Of a DNA stretch of 64,000 nt, positions 1 to 12,939 are shown piece by piece. The notes under the pieces are model-generated. The model was not told the origin of the DNA. It saw nothing but the letters and a program-made list of their open reading frames with translations, and searched no databases. The DNA lies in contig NC_081556.1 of the NCBI RefSeq assembly GCF_963082655.1, positions 149,479,001-149,543,000 on the forward strand, read 5' to 3'. Source of the DNA: Stomoxys calcitrans. Lineage: Eukaryota > Arthropoda > Insecta > Diptera > Muscidae. Each line of letters starts with the position of its first letter. The first letter of the stretch is position 1. Both the position numbers and the translations under genes were made by a program.

Positions 1-117
1 AATAAAATAAAATAAAATAAAATAAAATAAAATAAAATAAAATAAAATAAAATAAAATAAAATAAAATAAAATAAGATAAGATAAAATAAAATAAAATAA
101 AATAAAATAAAATAAAA
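1..117. repeat. (AAAAT)n pentanucleotide microsatellite, cut by the window edge
   Basis: Uninterrupted five-base units fill the start of the window, with two AAGAT variants near 75-85, and run into A-rich sequence. The array must extend to the left of base 1. The motif is the reverse complement of the TTTTA array at 22.0-23.0 kb, so the same pentamer has expanded at least twice here in opposite orientations. Confidence 0.95.
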
Positions 118-179
118 TACAACAAAACAAAATGTTTTTTTTTTTTTCATTTTCATTTATTTTTTGTAGGACTAGTAAC

Positions 180-830
180 CCTCTTCTTTAATGTATGCCC
201 CATATTGTTATTAATGGGTTATATGTCCGTTTGGTGCAAACCGAAGGAGACGAGAACTTGAGTTTATATAGATATTTCAGGTGCTTACCATTCTTACTGT
301 TAAGAGCTTTTACACGTGGACGTAACCAATTTTCACCCTACTGTCATATACCCTTCGTTTGAATACCATACTGCCATTATTGGGCTACATGTCAACTTAG
401 CTATAAGGCGGACTCACAGCCACTTGTTAAATGTTTGAATGTTACTTACGTTCGTGCTCTACTCCTAAAACCCTTTCCTTTAGACTCACATTTTCCTAAA
501 TCGGCAACAGTCATTTTCGAACAGGTTTGGTGGACCTTGAGGTTGTTGACACAAAATTTCGATGTCAAATTCCTACTCAATTCTCAAATACCTTATATTT
601 GAGTCTCATATTGTAATAGTTAGGCTACATGTCCGTGGTGCCTTTTGGGGTAAACGTCTTTAAAAGTTAAATCCATATTTCAAAGTAAGTTTCGTACTCC
701 ACTTGTTAGATCCTCATTGTCATGATGACCCCCAAACACTTGACGTTGTATTTTTATGTCAGATTCGTTCTGCCTTGCATTCGGGAGCCATATTATCAGA
801 TTGCCCTAGATGCCGCTTTGGGTTGATCAG
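180..830 (+). repeat. Degenerate Helentron-internal repeat, second unit type
   Basis: Words such as CCCATATTGTTATTA, CATATACCCTTCGTTTGAAT and GAGTCTCATATTGTAAT recur about every 100-150 bases. They match better copies at 40.9-41.28 kb, where units read CATTTGAGTCCCATATTG. I read this as an old, eroded internal array of the same Helentron superfamily with no termini left. No coding potential is seen. Confidence 0.5.
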
Positions 831-1255
831 TGGCAGGGCAATCTCTCACACAACCCCTTCTGATATTGAAATATAAAGTGCACAATTTTTATCACACGAT
901 CGTTTTTAACTACCTGAATATTGCAAGTAAATCTAAGTCGAAACATCTCAACATTCCATTTAATTTTGAAACGAAAATTATCCCAACAAAGTCTAAAAGT
1001 TTCAACATAGCATAGCTAAAAAAGCCACCTTGCTCGCGGGTTTTCGCTTGGTATATTTCTTCCTTTACTTCAGCCTTTAATGACTTTGTAACTTGATGGT
1101 CTTCTTCGATTCTCACAACTGGATTGTCTTCTTCGATTCTCACAACTTGACCTTGACAACTTATAGAGACTTGCAGCAATGGGACTCAATAATGTCTCCA
1201 TGTCTGAGGTTCCAAGCACAGAGAATGGGTTCTGTGTTACATATGCCTGTATTGT
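831..1255. other. Non-coding stretch, no recognised feature
   Basis: Overlapping frames of 60-90 codons occur on both strands, but none resembles a known protein. A 24-base word containing TTCTTCGATTCTCACAAC is directly repeated at about 1100-1150. Nothing else is recognised. Confidence 0.5.
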
Positions 1256-1640
1256 CACCACTGTACTTTAAAAACTAGGCTAACAACCCTTTGGCACCTG
1301 CTGCCTTGATCAGTTACACCCTAATGATTGTCTTTCACAAGATTTTAAGTCCGTTATGTACTCAGGAAGTTGATGTACGGATGGTTTTCAAAAGTTTTTT
1401 TCTTTTTATTTGTGTAGAAAACCAGAGGTCCAGAGTTTAGCATGTCACCTCTATACTTTAACAACTAGGCCAACAACCTTCCGGCACCGGCTGCCTTGAT
1501 CAGTTACCCCCTAATGAATGCCTTTCACAAGATTTTAAGTCCTATATGGGCTCAGAAACTTGATGTAATGATGATTTTCAAAAGATTTTTTTTTATTTCT
1601 TTTTACTTGTGTAGAAAACCAGAGGTCCAGAGTTTTCCAC
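1256..1640. repeat. Tandem duplication of a ~190-bp segment
   Basis: Two direct copies, about 1256-1446 and 1447-1640, share the ordered words ACTAGGC, GCTGCCTTGATCAGTTAC, TTTCACAAGATTTTAAGTCC, GATTTTCAAAAG or GGTTTTCAAAAG, and GTGTAGAAAACCAGAGGTCC. They differ by scattered substitutions and by T-run length, so the duplication is not recent. I see no open frame spanning it and no similarity to the other repeat families in the window. Confidence 0.8.
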
Positions 1641-3060
1641 TTAGAATCTGCAGGAAAACATGAATTTGAATATATCACTTGCTATCACTTACCTTTAAAC
1701 TAGGCACAGTCCTGTATTAATTTTTTTCCATTTATGTGTTTTTTTTTTATTATTTTTTGCCCTATCCTCGTAGTTAGCTAAGATTTTTAAATGTGGGTGT
1801 ATTTTCTTCTTCTTCATTATTCTTATTCTTCTCATTTTTTTTCTGTTCTGAAAATTGAAACCATGTTAAGTAGATTTTTGTTATGACAAATAAACGGCAT
1901 TAAGTGAAAGATCCATTTAATTCAATCAACTCCAATTTGTTTACATTCTACACATCATACAACAACATGCGTGGTGGCTACCAAAATCTCATTCAGAGCC
2001 TATACACATCATGTGATGCCCCCTTCATCTCAACTATCTATGATGCTTAGGCGAGAGTCAACAAATGTTTGAGGGTTGTATGTATGTGTGTGTGTGTGTG
2101 TAGTTGAGTGACGGATTGACTACTGACTGCCTGGCTGCCTGGCTGCGACTGTTTGTGTGTAAGATAAGATACTCTTTGTAAAGTAGGTTATAAAATCGTT
2201 TTCATCACTTTATTGTGAAATACTTCTTAGTGTGGATAGCACGTAGAGATGTTTATCGCAGATGACATTCCAAATCACTTTTGCGTGCTTGCTCTCTCCC
2301 GCCCATAGGCATTCCCCCATAACGGTGTAGCCTTGGGTTTTTTTCTTTCTAATCTGTTTACATGTGTCAACAAGCATTTTTCCTGTAGGTCGTCGATGGT
2401 GATGGCGTTGGCGATGCCGACGATGGATGATGAATGGCATTGCATCTGCATATGTATGCATCTCCTCCTAAGTTCCATGGAAACTTGTGGGCTCTTCAGT
2501 GAAATTCAATGCAAGTTGGGGGAAAAAAGAAAGAAAAGCAAAACCCTTTTTGTAACTAAATATCAAATTATCTGCCCACTACATTGAAGTTTCTCTGCTT
2601 TCTCAAGTGTATGGGGAAAGTATATGAGAGGCTTGCAACGATTGAGTGCCGTTTCATGGGCGATGACAACTCATTGACATATTCTTGATAAAAAACAATT
2701 CAAATAAATGTTGCATGATATAAAAATTTTTATTTAATTGTAAGCAATAATCAGCCGTTAGATGGGGACAACAACCGTTGACCAACCAAGCGCAACCACT
2801 TTGGTGTATTTCGTTTTAAAATTCATCATTATGAAAATGGCCTTTTTTAATTGCCCATAAAATCGTATAAATTTATTGTAATTAGTTGGGATTATCGCCA
2901 ACTTAAATGGCCCCCAGATGCTTAAACATTAAAATATAGTTTTTTATCTCAACAAGTCTTAGTGGGGTGACGACTTTCGTTTGCTTATCTACCGCTGAAA
3001 TCATTGTAATTTTCGTTACTTAATTGTTATTTATGGCCTGTTGATATTTTATATTTGACC
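1641..3060. other. Unique AT-rich DNA with short simple repeats
   Basis: Contains T-rich tracts (1740-1850), a (TG)n run at about 2082-2102 and short CTGGCTGC repeats at 2130-2150. Frames of up to 84 codons near 2.2-2.6 kb overlap on both strands and have no recognisable domain. I see no supportable gene. Confidence 0.5.
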
Positions 3061-3239
3061 ATAATGGGTTAAAAGGGCTTTTTTTATTTCGAGAGATGAT
3101 TCACAAGAGTTTTAAAATCAAGGAACAACAAGTAAAAATATTAGGCCGAGGCGAAGTTGGGCTTCCCAGCAAATTGAATTGTGTTAAAAATTTGCTCATG
3201 TCCAAAATGGACACGACCGCGGTGCCAAACCAGTTTTTT

Positions 3240-4240
3240 ACCCTAGATATTCGAGTTCTAAGCCCGGTCGTAAGGTTATAAATCCAGTTATTCTGGGTTT
3301 CGATTGGTTAATTGGATGTTAAAACCAGACTTTCGGCTTTGAAATTTTCTTAAAAATTCATCTTTAAAGAAGTGTTTCTTTTTTTTCGCAACGGTTCTTT
3401 TATACGTTTATAAAAGAGTTTAATTATATACGGTAGTAAAATCGGGGTTTTAAACCGTTTATTCTGGTTTCAAACCGGTTATTCGGGTTTCAAACCGGTT
3501 TTTCGGTTTTCGAAATTTGGATTTGTCGTTTTTAGTAAATTTTACTAAAAATATATTGCTTTAGAAGTTTTTGGTTTCTCCGGTTTTTAATTCCGGTTTA
3601 TTGGTTTTAGAATTCCCTTGTTCGAGTTTTGAATCCTTTATAAAAGGTTGTAAAACCAATTTTTAAACCTAGATATTAGAGTTCCACAACCGGTTGTAAA
3701 ATAATAAAAACGGTTCTTCGGGGTTTAAAACGGTTATTCTGATATCGAAACCGGATTTTCGGATTTTGTATCCGGGTTTTAGTTAATTTTTGGCTTTTGA
3801 AACCCGGATTATGCGTTTCCGTACATTTTCTTAGTTATGTATGTTAAGAAGTTTTTGTTTTTTTAAATCTGTTCTTGAGTCTTAAACCCGGTTATTTGGG
3901 TTTTTAAACCTGCATATACGAGATATACGGCTATATATGTATTTTAAGAAGTTTTTGTTTTTTTAAATCTGTTCTTGAGTCTTATACCCGATCATTTGGG
4001 TTTTTAAACCTGCATATACGAATTTTACGGTTACAAAACCGGTTATTCTGCTTTTTCAATTCAAATTTTCGGCTTTGGAGACCCGCATTTTGAGTTTTAA
4101 GTAAATTTTATCAAATTTTATCTTTTAGAAAGTTCTTAGGTTTTTAAACCCGGGTTCGCAATTTTCAAACTCGGTTATTCGGATTTTAAAACCGGATTTT
4201 CGGTTTTTGCATGCGGAATTTTGGGTTGTAGTTAATTTTT
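3240..4240 (+). repeat. Degenerate ~20-bp minisatellite (ACCGGTTATTCGGGTTT type)
   Basis: Variants of AAACCGGTTATTCGGGTTT recur irregularly through about 1 kb. Inside it, a ~110-base block starting TTTAAGAAGTTTTTGTTTTT is directly duplicated (about 3840-3945 and 3950-4020). The TTCGG...CAAAC layout is loosely like the TCCTCAAACTTGTTTCGG arrays at 13-23 kb, so it may be an older relative. Confidence 0.6.
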
Positions 4241-5335
4241 TTAGATAAAAATAAAATTGGATAAGGCATTATGATGCTTCCTTCACCTTGGAGACTACAG
4301 ATACTTCGCAATATTCCATAACTACCTATGTGTGTCCAACAAGGTGACACATAATAGTGATGTCTTTGCCTCGAGGCGGTAAAAGACACCTTAATGTCGG
4401 TGTATAGAGCTAAATTACGGAGAAGTGTTAGTCTGTAAGAGCATATAAGATTTGATTGCTGAGATTGTGCCTATTTTTTATTTGCTTTGATAATGTCCTC
4501 AGAGCCAATAATGTCAAAAAATCAAGCCCAGTTCGAAAAATTTCCCAAATTGGTTCACAAATAGGGATACAGTTCCATAACTTTGCTTTACTTTACATCT
4601 GCCACCAACTACACCTCATACAACAACATCAACGTTAAATGTTTCGATTTCTCCATTCTTATGACAATCCAGAACAGAAGATTCTGTTGCTAAATTACAG
4701 TTGACTGAAGAACTTAATGAGCCCTAGCAATTTTCCCCTTAATGAGCAGGGGAAAAAGGAAAAAAAGGTACAAATAATTGCATACTCCTCTAATATGCGC
4801 TGCTGCATGCTCAGATGAATGTGAAGGTATCATTTACCAAACCATCCATAGCTCCCGTCCGCCTGAAACTGATAGATGTGTGTGGTATGTATGTATGTGC
4901 ATACCGCCATTGAACTTTTAGCAAAATTCCATAAAACTCTTTTCAAATCCCTTTCCCTACTCCCAAGCTTTTGCTTCACATTATTTGCCACCATGTAACA
5001 TAAACACACCGTCTATGGCAAGAAGAGACGTGAAGAAATCTTATCACTTCAGCCGTTTTGTACTATGACGACCATTGAACGCAAAAGAAGGCTCATGACT
5101 TTTTTCTTCTTCGTATTTTTTTTGCTTTAAATTAAAAGGAAATTACAGTTTTCAATGTGCTGTGGTGATGGGTTATGATTGTTTTTGCTGTTGTTAAGTT
5201 ACAACAAAACAGATGCAATTACACACCAAGGGGGCAACGAATAGGACTGACAAGAAGGAAAACCCCAAAGGCCTTTTAAGATTTTACTTTGTTTTATTAT
5301 TTATTTAATTGTATTTTTATGTTTTAATTTATGTT
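4241..5335. other. Unique DNA, nothing recognised
   Basis: The sequence is AT-rich with small frames only (60-67 codons). No terminal repeats, tRNA boxes or protein motifs were found. It ends in a T-rich lead-in to the TTATG array. Confidence 0.45.
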
Positions 5336-6093
5336 TTATGTTATGTTATGTTATGTTATGTTATGTTATGTTATGTTATGTTATGTTATGTTATGTTATG
5401 TTATGTTATGTTATGTTATGTTATGTTATGTTATGTTATGTTATGTTATGTTATGTTATGTTATGTTATGTTATGTTATGTTATGTTATGTTATGTTATG
5501 TTATGTTATGTTATGTTATGTTATGTTATGTTATGTTATGTTATGTTATGTTATGTTATGTTATGTTATGTTATGTTATGTTATGTTATGTTATGTTATG
5601 TTATGTTATGTTATGTTATGTTATGTTATGTTATGTTATGTTATGTTATGTTATGTTATGTTATGTTATGTTATGTTATGTTATGTTATGTTATGTTATG
5701 TTATGTTATGTTATGTTATGTTATGTTATGTTATGTTATGTTATGTTATGTTATGTTATGTTATGTTATGTTATGTTATGTTATGTTATGTTATGTTATG
5801 TTATGTTATGTTATGTTATGTTATGTTATGTTATGTTATGTTATGTTATGTTATGTTATGTTATGTTATGTTATGTTATGTTATGTTATGTTATGTTATG
5901 TTATGTTATGTTATGTTATGTTATGTTATGTTATGTTATGTTATGTTATGTTATGTTATGTTATGTTATGTTATGTTATGTTATGTTATGTTGTGTTATG
6001 TTATGTTATGTTATGTTATGTTATGTTATGTTATGTTATGTTATGTTATGTTATGTTATGGTATGTTATGTTATGTTATGTTATGTTATGTTA
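5336..6093. repeat. (TTATG)n pentanucleotide array, ~151 units
   Basis: A 758-base run of TTATG with only two visible substitutions: TTGTG at 5991-5995 and GTATG at 6061-6065. Both interruptions lie near the right end. Because the period is five and no frame contains a stop, all three plus frames read as a repeating MLCYV polypeptide. This is a by-product, not a gene. The near-perfection indicates recent expansion or strong homogenisation. Confidence 0.99.
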
Positions 6094-7496
6094 AGGCCCT
6101 CCGTTGTACTGTGCCCTAAATCGCGCCCCGTTACCCAAACGAACTACAATTGCAATGATCACACCGATGATTATGGTGTTGTTCATAATGATGTCGGTGT
6201 TTTTCTTGTCTCTCTTTGACGAGTGCTTTGACACTCATTCTCTCACTCGCTGCTTAACATGATTTTTGTCGCTGTTGCGTTTTTGCGGTTTGAAAGCTAG
6301 CCCTGCTCTGCTCTTCCTTGAAGGTTGTGTTAGAAAGACATTGGCAAAGACCGTCAAACCGCTTGCCACCACCACCACCACCATCAGCCATTGGCAACAA
6401 CAACATGCAACTGGTTGCTTGTGACTGGCATCTAAAAAAGGGCTTCCGTGGAAAACCAAAACAAAACAACAACACCAAAGACTTGTGTTAGATAGCGAAG
6501 ACAACAACAACAAAAATTAATAGGAAAAAAACAAGAACAAGAATATTAATTATGCCAGCTACAAGAACAATAGCAAAAACCATGGCATTGGCATGTTGGT
6601 GGTCTGGAGAAACGCTCGCAAGATAACTGTTAACTGACATCTAACATTCATCTTGGCGAATATCTGTAGCCGCAACAGTCATGCGACAACCAACAAGCAT
6701 CCATACCAATGGCACCAAAAGCCATGGATGGAGCCCTGCTTGGCAATCAGCTAAGAGGATGGAAAGAAAAATGGCAAATGGCATTCTTGCGGACAGAATT
6801 AGCAGAAGCCTTCTTTTCGCCGTATTCAGACCAGAAACGAACTTCAAGCCACAAACCAATGCAGATTAAATGACAAGCATTTCCAAGGGAAATATGAACT
6901 CAAAAACAGCTCATTTCTAAGCTTTCTTATTTTGTTACTACTTCTTCCTGATAGGCTTCTCCTATCGGTGGTGGTGGTGATGGTGGTGGCAATGTGACAA
7001 CAAAATTGTCACTTAAAGAACACACATCTTGCAAGAGTAGCATCAACAACACCAGCAGCAGCAGCCCTGCCACGAAGTTGTTTGCAGCAGCCTGGTGTCA
7101 TGTTTGCGGTTTTCTCCTAATGTATAGAATTTCCTTCCTTAATGGAAACTAAAATGCAATTAAAAATAATTAAAATATAGCAAATAAATAACCCAAAGTT
7201 ACCAAAGAAGCCACACTTTTTCCATGAGATGCCAGGAAAAGGAGTGGTAGCCCTATTGGAAAAGAATATTTACATATTAAACTAAGATTTAGTACAAATG
7301 TCCTTAAAATTAGGTGAAGATGGCATTAGTCGTTTAATGGCTTCATATTTCCATTGCCACTATTGTCCATTATCGGCCGGGCCGTATACCCACCACCATG
7401 GATCGCATGTGACACCTTCTTTGAATGACTTTTCAAAATGGACCAAATTTGTCATGACTATTAAAAGTCATAAAAATACCATGTTTAGAATTTAAG
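6094..7496. other. Unique DNA with short trinucleotide runs
   Basis: Contains CCA/GGT runs (about 6367-6382 and 6968-6985), CAACAACAA tracts and AGCAGCAGC at about 7052-7065, typical of fly non-coding DNA. Overlapping small frames of 62-92 codons lie on opposite strands and have no recognised domain. No gene is supportable. Confidence 0.45.
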
Positions 7497-8335
7497 CTAA
7501 ATAATGGCGCCCTCTAGAGGTTTAAGAAGTCAAATCGGGCAATCGGTTTATATGGAAGCTATATCATGTTACGAACCGATTTAAACCATTCCTGATACAG
7601 TTATTTGAAGCCAAAACAAAACACCATGTGCAAAATTTCAGTCAAATTGGATAATAATTGCGCCCTCTAGCGGCATAAGAAGTAAAGTTCCGAGATCAGT
7701 TTATATGGTAGCTATAGCAGGTTATGAACCGATTTGAACCATTCTTGATGCAGTTATTGGAAGTCAATGCAAAACATCTCATGGGAAATTTCAGCTAAAT
7801 CGAAAAAGAATTGCGCCCTCTAGAGGCTCAGAAAATCAAGATCAGAGATCTGTTGATAAGACAGCTATATCTGGCTGTAAACCGATTTGTGCCATTCTTG
7901 GGTCAATTATTGTAATTCCAAACAAAACACCTCTTGCGAAATTTCAGCCAAATTGGATAAGAATTGCGCCCTCTAGTGCCTTAAGAAGTAAAGATCCGTG
8001 ATCGGTTGATATGGCAGCTATATCATGTTATAACCTTATTTAGACCATTCTTGGTACAGTTATTGAAAGTCAAAAAAAAAAAACATCTCATGCGAAATAT
8101 AAGCCAAATCGGGTAAGAGGGATTAGAATTGCGCCCTCTAGTGCCTCAAGAAGTCGAGTTCCAAGATCGGTTTATATGGCAGCTATATTAAGTTGTGAAC
8201 TGATTTGGGACTTTCTTGGCACAGTTATTGCAAGTCAAAACAAACACCTTATGCGAAATATCAGTCAAATCGGATAAGAATTGCTCCCTCTAGGGGCTAA
8301 AGAAATCAAGATCGAGGTGCTAAAGAAGTCAAGAT
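7497..8335 (-). mobile_element. DINE-1-like Helentron, internal ~153-bp units, six copies
   Basis: Six units spaced about 150-160 bases each carry GCGCCCTCTAGAGG or a variant, AAGAAGTCAAGATC, a form of GGTTTATATGGCAGCTATAT, and an AACCGATTTGAACCATTCTTG-like segment. Read on the minus strand this is the standard order of the family seen complete at 30.39-31.33 kb. Neither terminus is present. The right edge runs straight into the 29-bp minisatellite. The family assignment rests on remembered similarity to Drosophila DINE-1 (INE-1) and was not searched. Confidence 0.75.
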
Positions 8336-11010
8336 GAGAGATTTCATTTCTATGGGAAATTTAATGAAAATTTCATTTCCATGGGAATTTTTTTTAAATT
8401 TTATTTCAATGGGAAATTTTGTCATAATTTCATTTCTAATATGGGAAATTTGGAAAAATTTCTTTTCTATGGGAAATTTGGAAAAATTTCTTTTCTATGG
8501 GAAATTTGGCAAAATTTCTTTTCTATGGGAAATTTTGTCAACATATCTTTTCTATGGGAAATTTTGTCAACATATCTTTTCTATGGGAAATTTTGTCAAA
8601 ATTTCTTTTCTATGGGAAATTTTGTCAAAACTTCTTTTCTTTGGGAAATTTTGTCAAAATTTGATTTTTATAGGAAACTTTGTTAAAATTTCGTGCCTAG
8701 GGAAATTTTGTCAAAATATTTTTTCTATGGGAAATTTTGTCAAAAATTCATTTCTATGGGAAATTTTGTTAAAGTTAATTTCTATGGGAAATTTTGTAAA
8801 ATTGTTTTTAATGTGGGAAATTTTGTCAAAATTTCTTTCTATGGGAAATTTTGTCAAAATTTCTTTACTATGGGAAATTTCGTCAAATTTCTTGTCTAGG
8901 GAAATTTTGTCAACATTTTTTGTCTTGGGAAATTTTCATTTCAATGGGATATTTAAGTTATTTAATTAATTTCTATGGGAAATTTTGTCAAAATTTCTTT
9001 ACCATGGGAAATTTTCTCAAAATTTCTTTTCTATGGGAAATTTTGTCAAAATTTGATTTGCTATGGGAAATTTTGTCAAAATTTGATTTTCTATACCAAA
9101 ATTTTTTCAAAATTTCTTTACAATGGGAAATTGTGTAAAAATTTAATTTTTATAGGAAATTTGTCAAAATTTCATTTCTATGGGAAATTTTATGAAAACT
9201 TCATTTCCATGGGAATTTTTTTTAAATTTTATTTACGATGGGAAATTTTGTCATAACTTCATTTCTTAATGAAATTTCTTTAAATTTTCATTTTTACAGG
9301 AAATTTTGTCGAAATTTCCATTGTATGGGAAATTTTGTCAGAATTTCATTTCTTTGGCAAATTTTTGTGAAATTTCATTTCACTAAGAAATTTTTTCAAA
9401 ATTTTATATGTATGGGAGATTTTTTCAAAATTTCTTTTTTATGGAAAATTTCGCAAAAATTTCATTTCTATTGAAAATTTCTTTACCATGAAAAATTTTG
9501 TCAAAAAATCCTTATTATGGGAAATTTTGTCAAAATTTCTTTATTATGGGAAATTTTGTCAAAATTTCTTTATTATGGGAAATTTTGTCAAAATTTCTTT
9601 ACTATGGGAAATGTTTTCAAAATTTCTTTACTATGGGAAATTTTGTCAAAAACTTCTTTTAATATGGGAAATTTTGAAAATTTTTTTACTATGGGAAATT
9701 CTGTTAAAATTTGTTTACTATGGAAATTTCGTTAAAATTGGTTATCTATGAGAAATTTTGTCAAAATTTGATTTTTATAGGAAACTTTGTCAAAATTTCT
9801 TTTCTATGGGAAATTTTGTCAATATTCTTTTCTATGGGAAATTTTGTCAAAATTCCTTTACTCTGGGAAATTTTGTCAAAATTTCTTTACTATGGGAAAT
9901 TTTTTGAAAATTTCTTTTCTATGGGAAATTTTGTCAAAATTTGTTTTCTATGAGAAATATTGTCAAAATTTGATTTTTATAGGAAACTGTCAAAATTTCT
10001 TTTCTATGGGAAATTTTGTCAAAATACCTTTACTCTGGGAAATTTTGTCAAAATTCGTTTTCTATGGGAAATTTTTTGAAAATTTCTTGTCTATGGGAAA
10101 TTTTGTCAAAATTTCTTTTCTATGGGAAGTTTTGTCAAAATTTCTTTACTATGGGAAATTTTGTCAAAATTTCTTTACTATAGGAAATTTTTTGAAAATT
10201 TCTTGTCTATGGGAAATTTTGTCAAAATTTCTTTACTACGGGAAATTTTGTCAAAATTTCTTTACTATAAGAAATTTTGTCAAAATTTCTTTACTATAAG
10301 AAATTTTGTCAAAATTTCTTTACTATGAGAAATTTTGTCAAAATTTCTTTACTATGGGAAATTTTGTCAAAATTTTTTTACTATGGGAAATTTTGTCCAA
10401 ATTTGATTTTTATAGGAAACTTTGTCTAAATTTCTTTTCTATGGGAAATTTTTTGAAAATTTCTTGTCTATGGGAAATCTTGTCAAAATTTCATTTCTAT
10501 GGGAAATTTTTTGAAAATTTCTTGTCCATGGATAATTTTTTTGTCAAAATTTCTTAACTATGGGAAATTTCGTCAACATGTCTTTATCATAGGAAATTTT
10601 GTGAAAATTTTTATTCTGTGGGAAATTTTATCAAAATTTCCTTTCTATGAGAAATTTTGTCCAAATATCTTTTCTATGAGAAATTATGTCAAGATATCCT
10701 TCCTGTGAAAAATTTTGTCAAAAGATCTTTACTATGGGAAATTTTGCCAAAATTTCTTTTCTATGAAAAATTATGTCAAAATTTCTTCCCTATTGGACAT
10801 TTTGTCAAAATTTCTTTTCTATGGGAAATCTTGTCAAAATTAATTTCTATGGGAAATTTAATGCAAATTTAATTTTTATGCGAATTTTTTTTTTTAAATT
10901 TCAATTAAATTTTTTCCTGTGGGAAAATGTCCCCAAATTTTATTTTGCCAAATTTTTTTTATCAAAAAATATGTCAAAATTTATTTTCTATGGGAATTTT
11001 TGTAATCATT
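8336..11010 (+). repeat. 29-bp minisatellite (TATGGGAAATTTTGTCAAAA), ~90 units
   Basis: The dominant unit is AAATTTTGTCAAAATTTC followed by TTTTCTATGGG, 29 bases in all, with scattered substitutions and indels. Twenty-nine is not a multiple of three, so every frame cycles through all three phases and reads as a 29-residue pseudo-peptide repeat. Units contain few stops, which explains the many long open frames. Variants cluster regionally (CTTTACTATGGG at 9.5-10.4 kb), suggesting local homogenisation. A short array of the same unit at 41.29-41.61 kb lies inside a Helentron. Confidence 0.95.
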
Positions 11011-11089
11011 TCTGCCCAACCATCTGCATGTTAGTGGGTATTCCATCCTAAACCGGATTTTGCAATTTAAGCCATTTCATTGAAAATGT

Positions 11090-11510
11090 TTACCTCTTTT
11101 TTTATATCCTCCACCATAGGATGGGGGTACACTAATTTCGTCATTCTGTTTGCAACTCTTCGAAATATTCGTCTAAGACCCCATAAAGTATATATATTCT
11201 TGATCGTCTTGTCATTTTAAGTCGATCTAGCCATGTCCGTCCGTTTGTACGTCCGTCTGTCTGTCGAAAACACGCTAACTTTTGAAGGAGTAAAGCTAGC
11301 CGTAGGTCAGTTGAGATTGTAAATGGGCTATATCGGTCCATGTTTTGATATTGCTGGCATATAAACCGATCTTGGGTTTTGACTTCTTGAACCTCTAGAG
11401 GGCGCAATACTCGTCCGATTTGACTGAAATTTCGCACTTAATGTTTTGATATCACTTCCAGCAATTCTTATCCGATTTGGCTGTAATTTTCGTTTTCGTT
11501 AATAACTTTC
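11090..11510 (+). mobile_element. DINE-1-like Helentron, 5' portion
   Basis: It opens with TATATCCTCCACCATAGG, ATGGGGGTACACTAATTTCG and TCATTCTGTTTGCAACTC. Next comes the DINE-1 hallmark core CCATAAAGTATATATATTCT with ATGTCCGTCCGTTTG, then one internal unit with CCTCTAGAGGGCGCAATAC. It decays after about 11.5 kb, and no 3' hairpin follows. In Drosophila DINE-1, the words CCTATAAAGTATATATATTC and CCATGTCCGTC occupy the same position. Confidence 0.75.
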
Positions 11511-12904
11511 GTTTGCTATCCACATAGTCTAGGTTGAAGCACTTCCCCGCGGCCCTTTGTTCCAAAGACGAACTTCAGATTCATGTTCCTGGGGTCTAGC
11601 CAAATCTACATAACAAATTGCAGCAAAATCGGAAGTGAGCCCTAGAAAGTGCATTTTGCCCTGTCTGAAATTCCTAATTGTGCAGAAAATTAAACAAAAA
11701 TAACATCAACTCTACTCCACCGCCATCGTAAAGTAATCAAGGATTTGCTACAAAGTCTGTTAGTATTTTAAGTGCACGGTTAAGTTCACTAACAAATTGT
11801 CTGCAACGCTTCTTCTTCTTCTTCTGCTGCTGCTGCTGAGGCTGCGGCTGCAGAAGTTGTAGATGGCAGCTGTAATGCAGTTGAGACCAACAACTAAGAA
11901 GCACAGCGATAAGCCTATTGTCGATGTTAATGTTGATGGTTTGTGGTACATTTTGCGCTTCCCTTGGTTGTTGGTAATTGCATGCTCTGCCTGGCATATC
12001 GTATGTATGGCGCGAGCATTTCTTGTAACGGAGATGCAGTCATTTCCCCTATTTTTGTGTAATTTTTTTTTTGCAACCGCCACCGCCATCGTCACAATAG
12101 CCACCACATAGAGGAGAGAACAACTTGCACAAATGTTGCGGGTTTCCCGTTATTTACACCCAGAAATATATGCGGAACACATTCTGCACTGGTTACGAGT
12201 GCCGAGAACCATACAAATGAACCAACCAACCAATGCTGCCAACCACTATGGCCGCTGTACAATGCTACAAATCAAAAAAAAAAAAAAAAAAACAATCCAA
12301 CAACAGCGGCAACATTGTCATAGAACACACCGCACACACACAGACCATGGCATTTTTTCGGAGTTTTTGTTACAGTAACCCATAGTGGCAACAGTGGCTA
12401 CCACTGCTTCTTCTCTTCTGTGTGCCATCCATTATTCTCTCATGGAATTTATCTTTTGCTTTGCTTTGTTGGTCATTATCATTTTTTTTTTTTCGTTTGC
12501 TTTTGTCTGTGTATTGCCAACGGATATAAATTTCAATTATTGTCATACTTGAAATTGTTTGCCATGCATAAGATACGGTGTATCAAACAACTATCGCAAC
12601 CTGTAGTAGTTGACTGTTGTAACTCTCTTTTCGGACTAGAAAACGCAATATTTTAAAATGGTTTAGATGTTTGTGTGATCATGAAAACTCGTGGGACTTT
12701 GTTAACGTCTTGACATTCGAAGTCGATGGGTCATATAGGTCGTCAAGATATATGTTTTACTTAGAGGTTTGAGAGTTTGGTTAGCATTTTATGGTGCATA
12801 TAAATTCTTTATACAGTTTTCTTCAAGAAAATTGTAGTTAGGAAATTGTTAAAAATTTATATTTTTTATTAAAAGAATAAAAAAAAATTATATTTGTTCA
12901 AATG
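11511..12904. other. Unique DNA with CTT/CTG repeats and an A-run
   Basis: Includes CTTCTTCTTCTTCTGCTGCTG (about 11811-11838) and an A-run at about 12274-12291. Frames of 80-115 codons overlap on both strands at 11.74-12.11 kb, with low-complexity poly-Gln, poly-Lys and poly-Arg translations and no domain. Nothing is called as coding. Confidence 0.45.
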
Positions 12905-12939
12905 TTAGGTTCGTGTCTTGGCTAAGTTATATTCAAATT

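Noticed and set aside
3240..4240. Paired GGTT/AACC words as a regulatory cluster (grainyhead-like ACCGGTT)
   Set aside because: ACCGGTT resembles a Grainyhead site, but it is simply the repeat unit of a degenerate minisatellite; no other support.
5309..6219. 261-293 codon frames reading MLCYV repeats
   Set aside because: Pure translation of the TTATG array; identical in three frames, with no unique domain.
8334..10872. Many 70-211 codon frames (GNFVKISFLWEILSKF repeats)
   Set aside because: They are phase-shifted readings of a 29-bp minisatellite in several frames; no codon-position bias and no non-repeat portion.
8336..11010. CRISPR-like array
   Set aside because: Units are contiguous with no unique spacers, and this is eukaryotic DNA.
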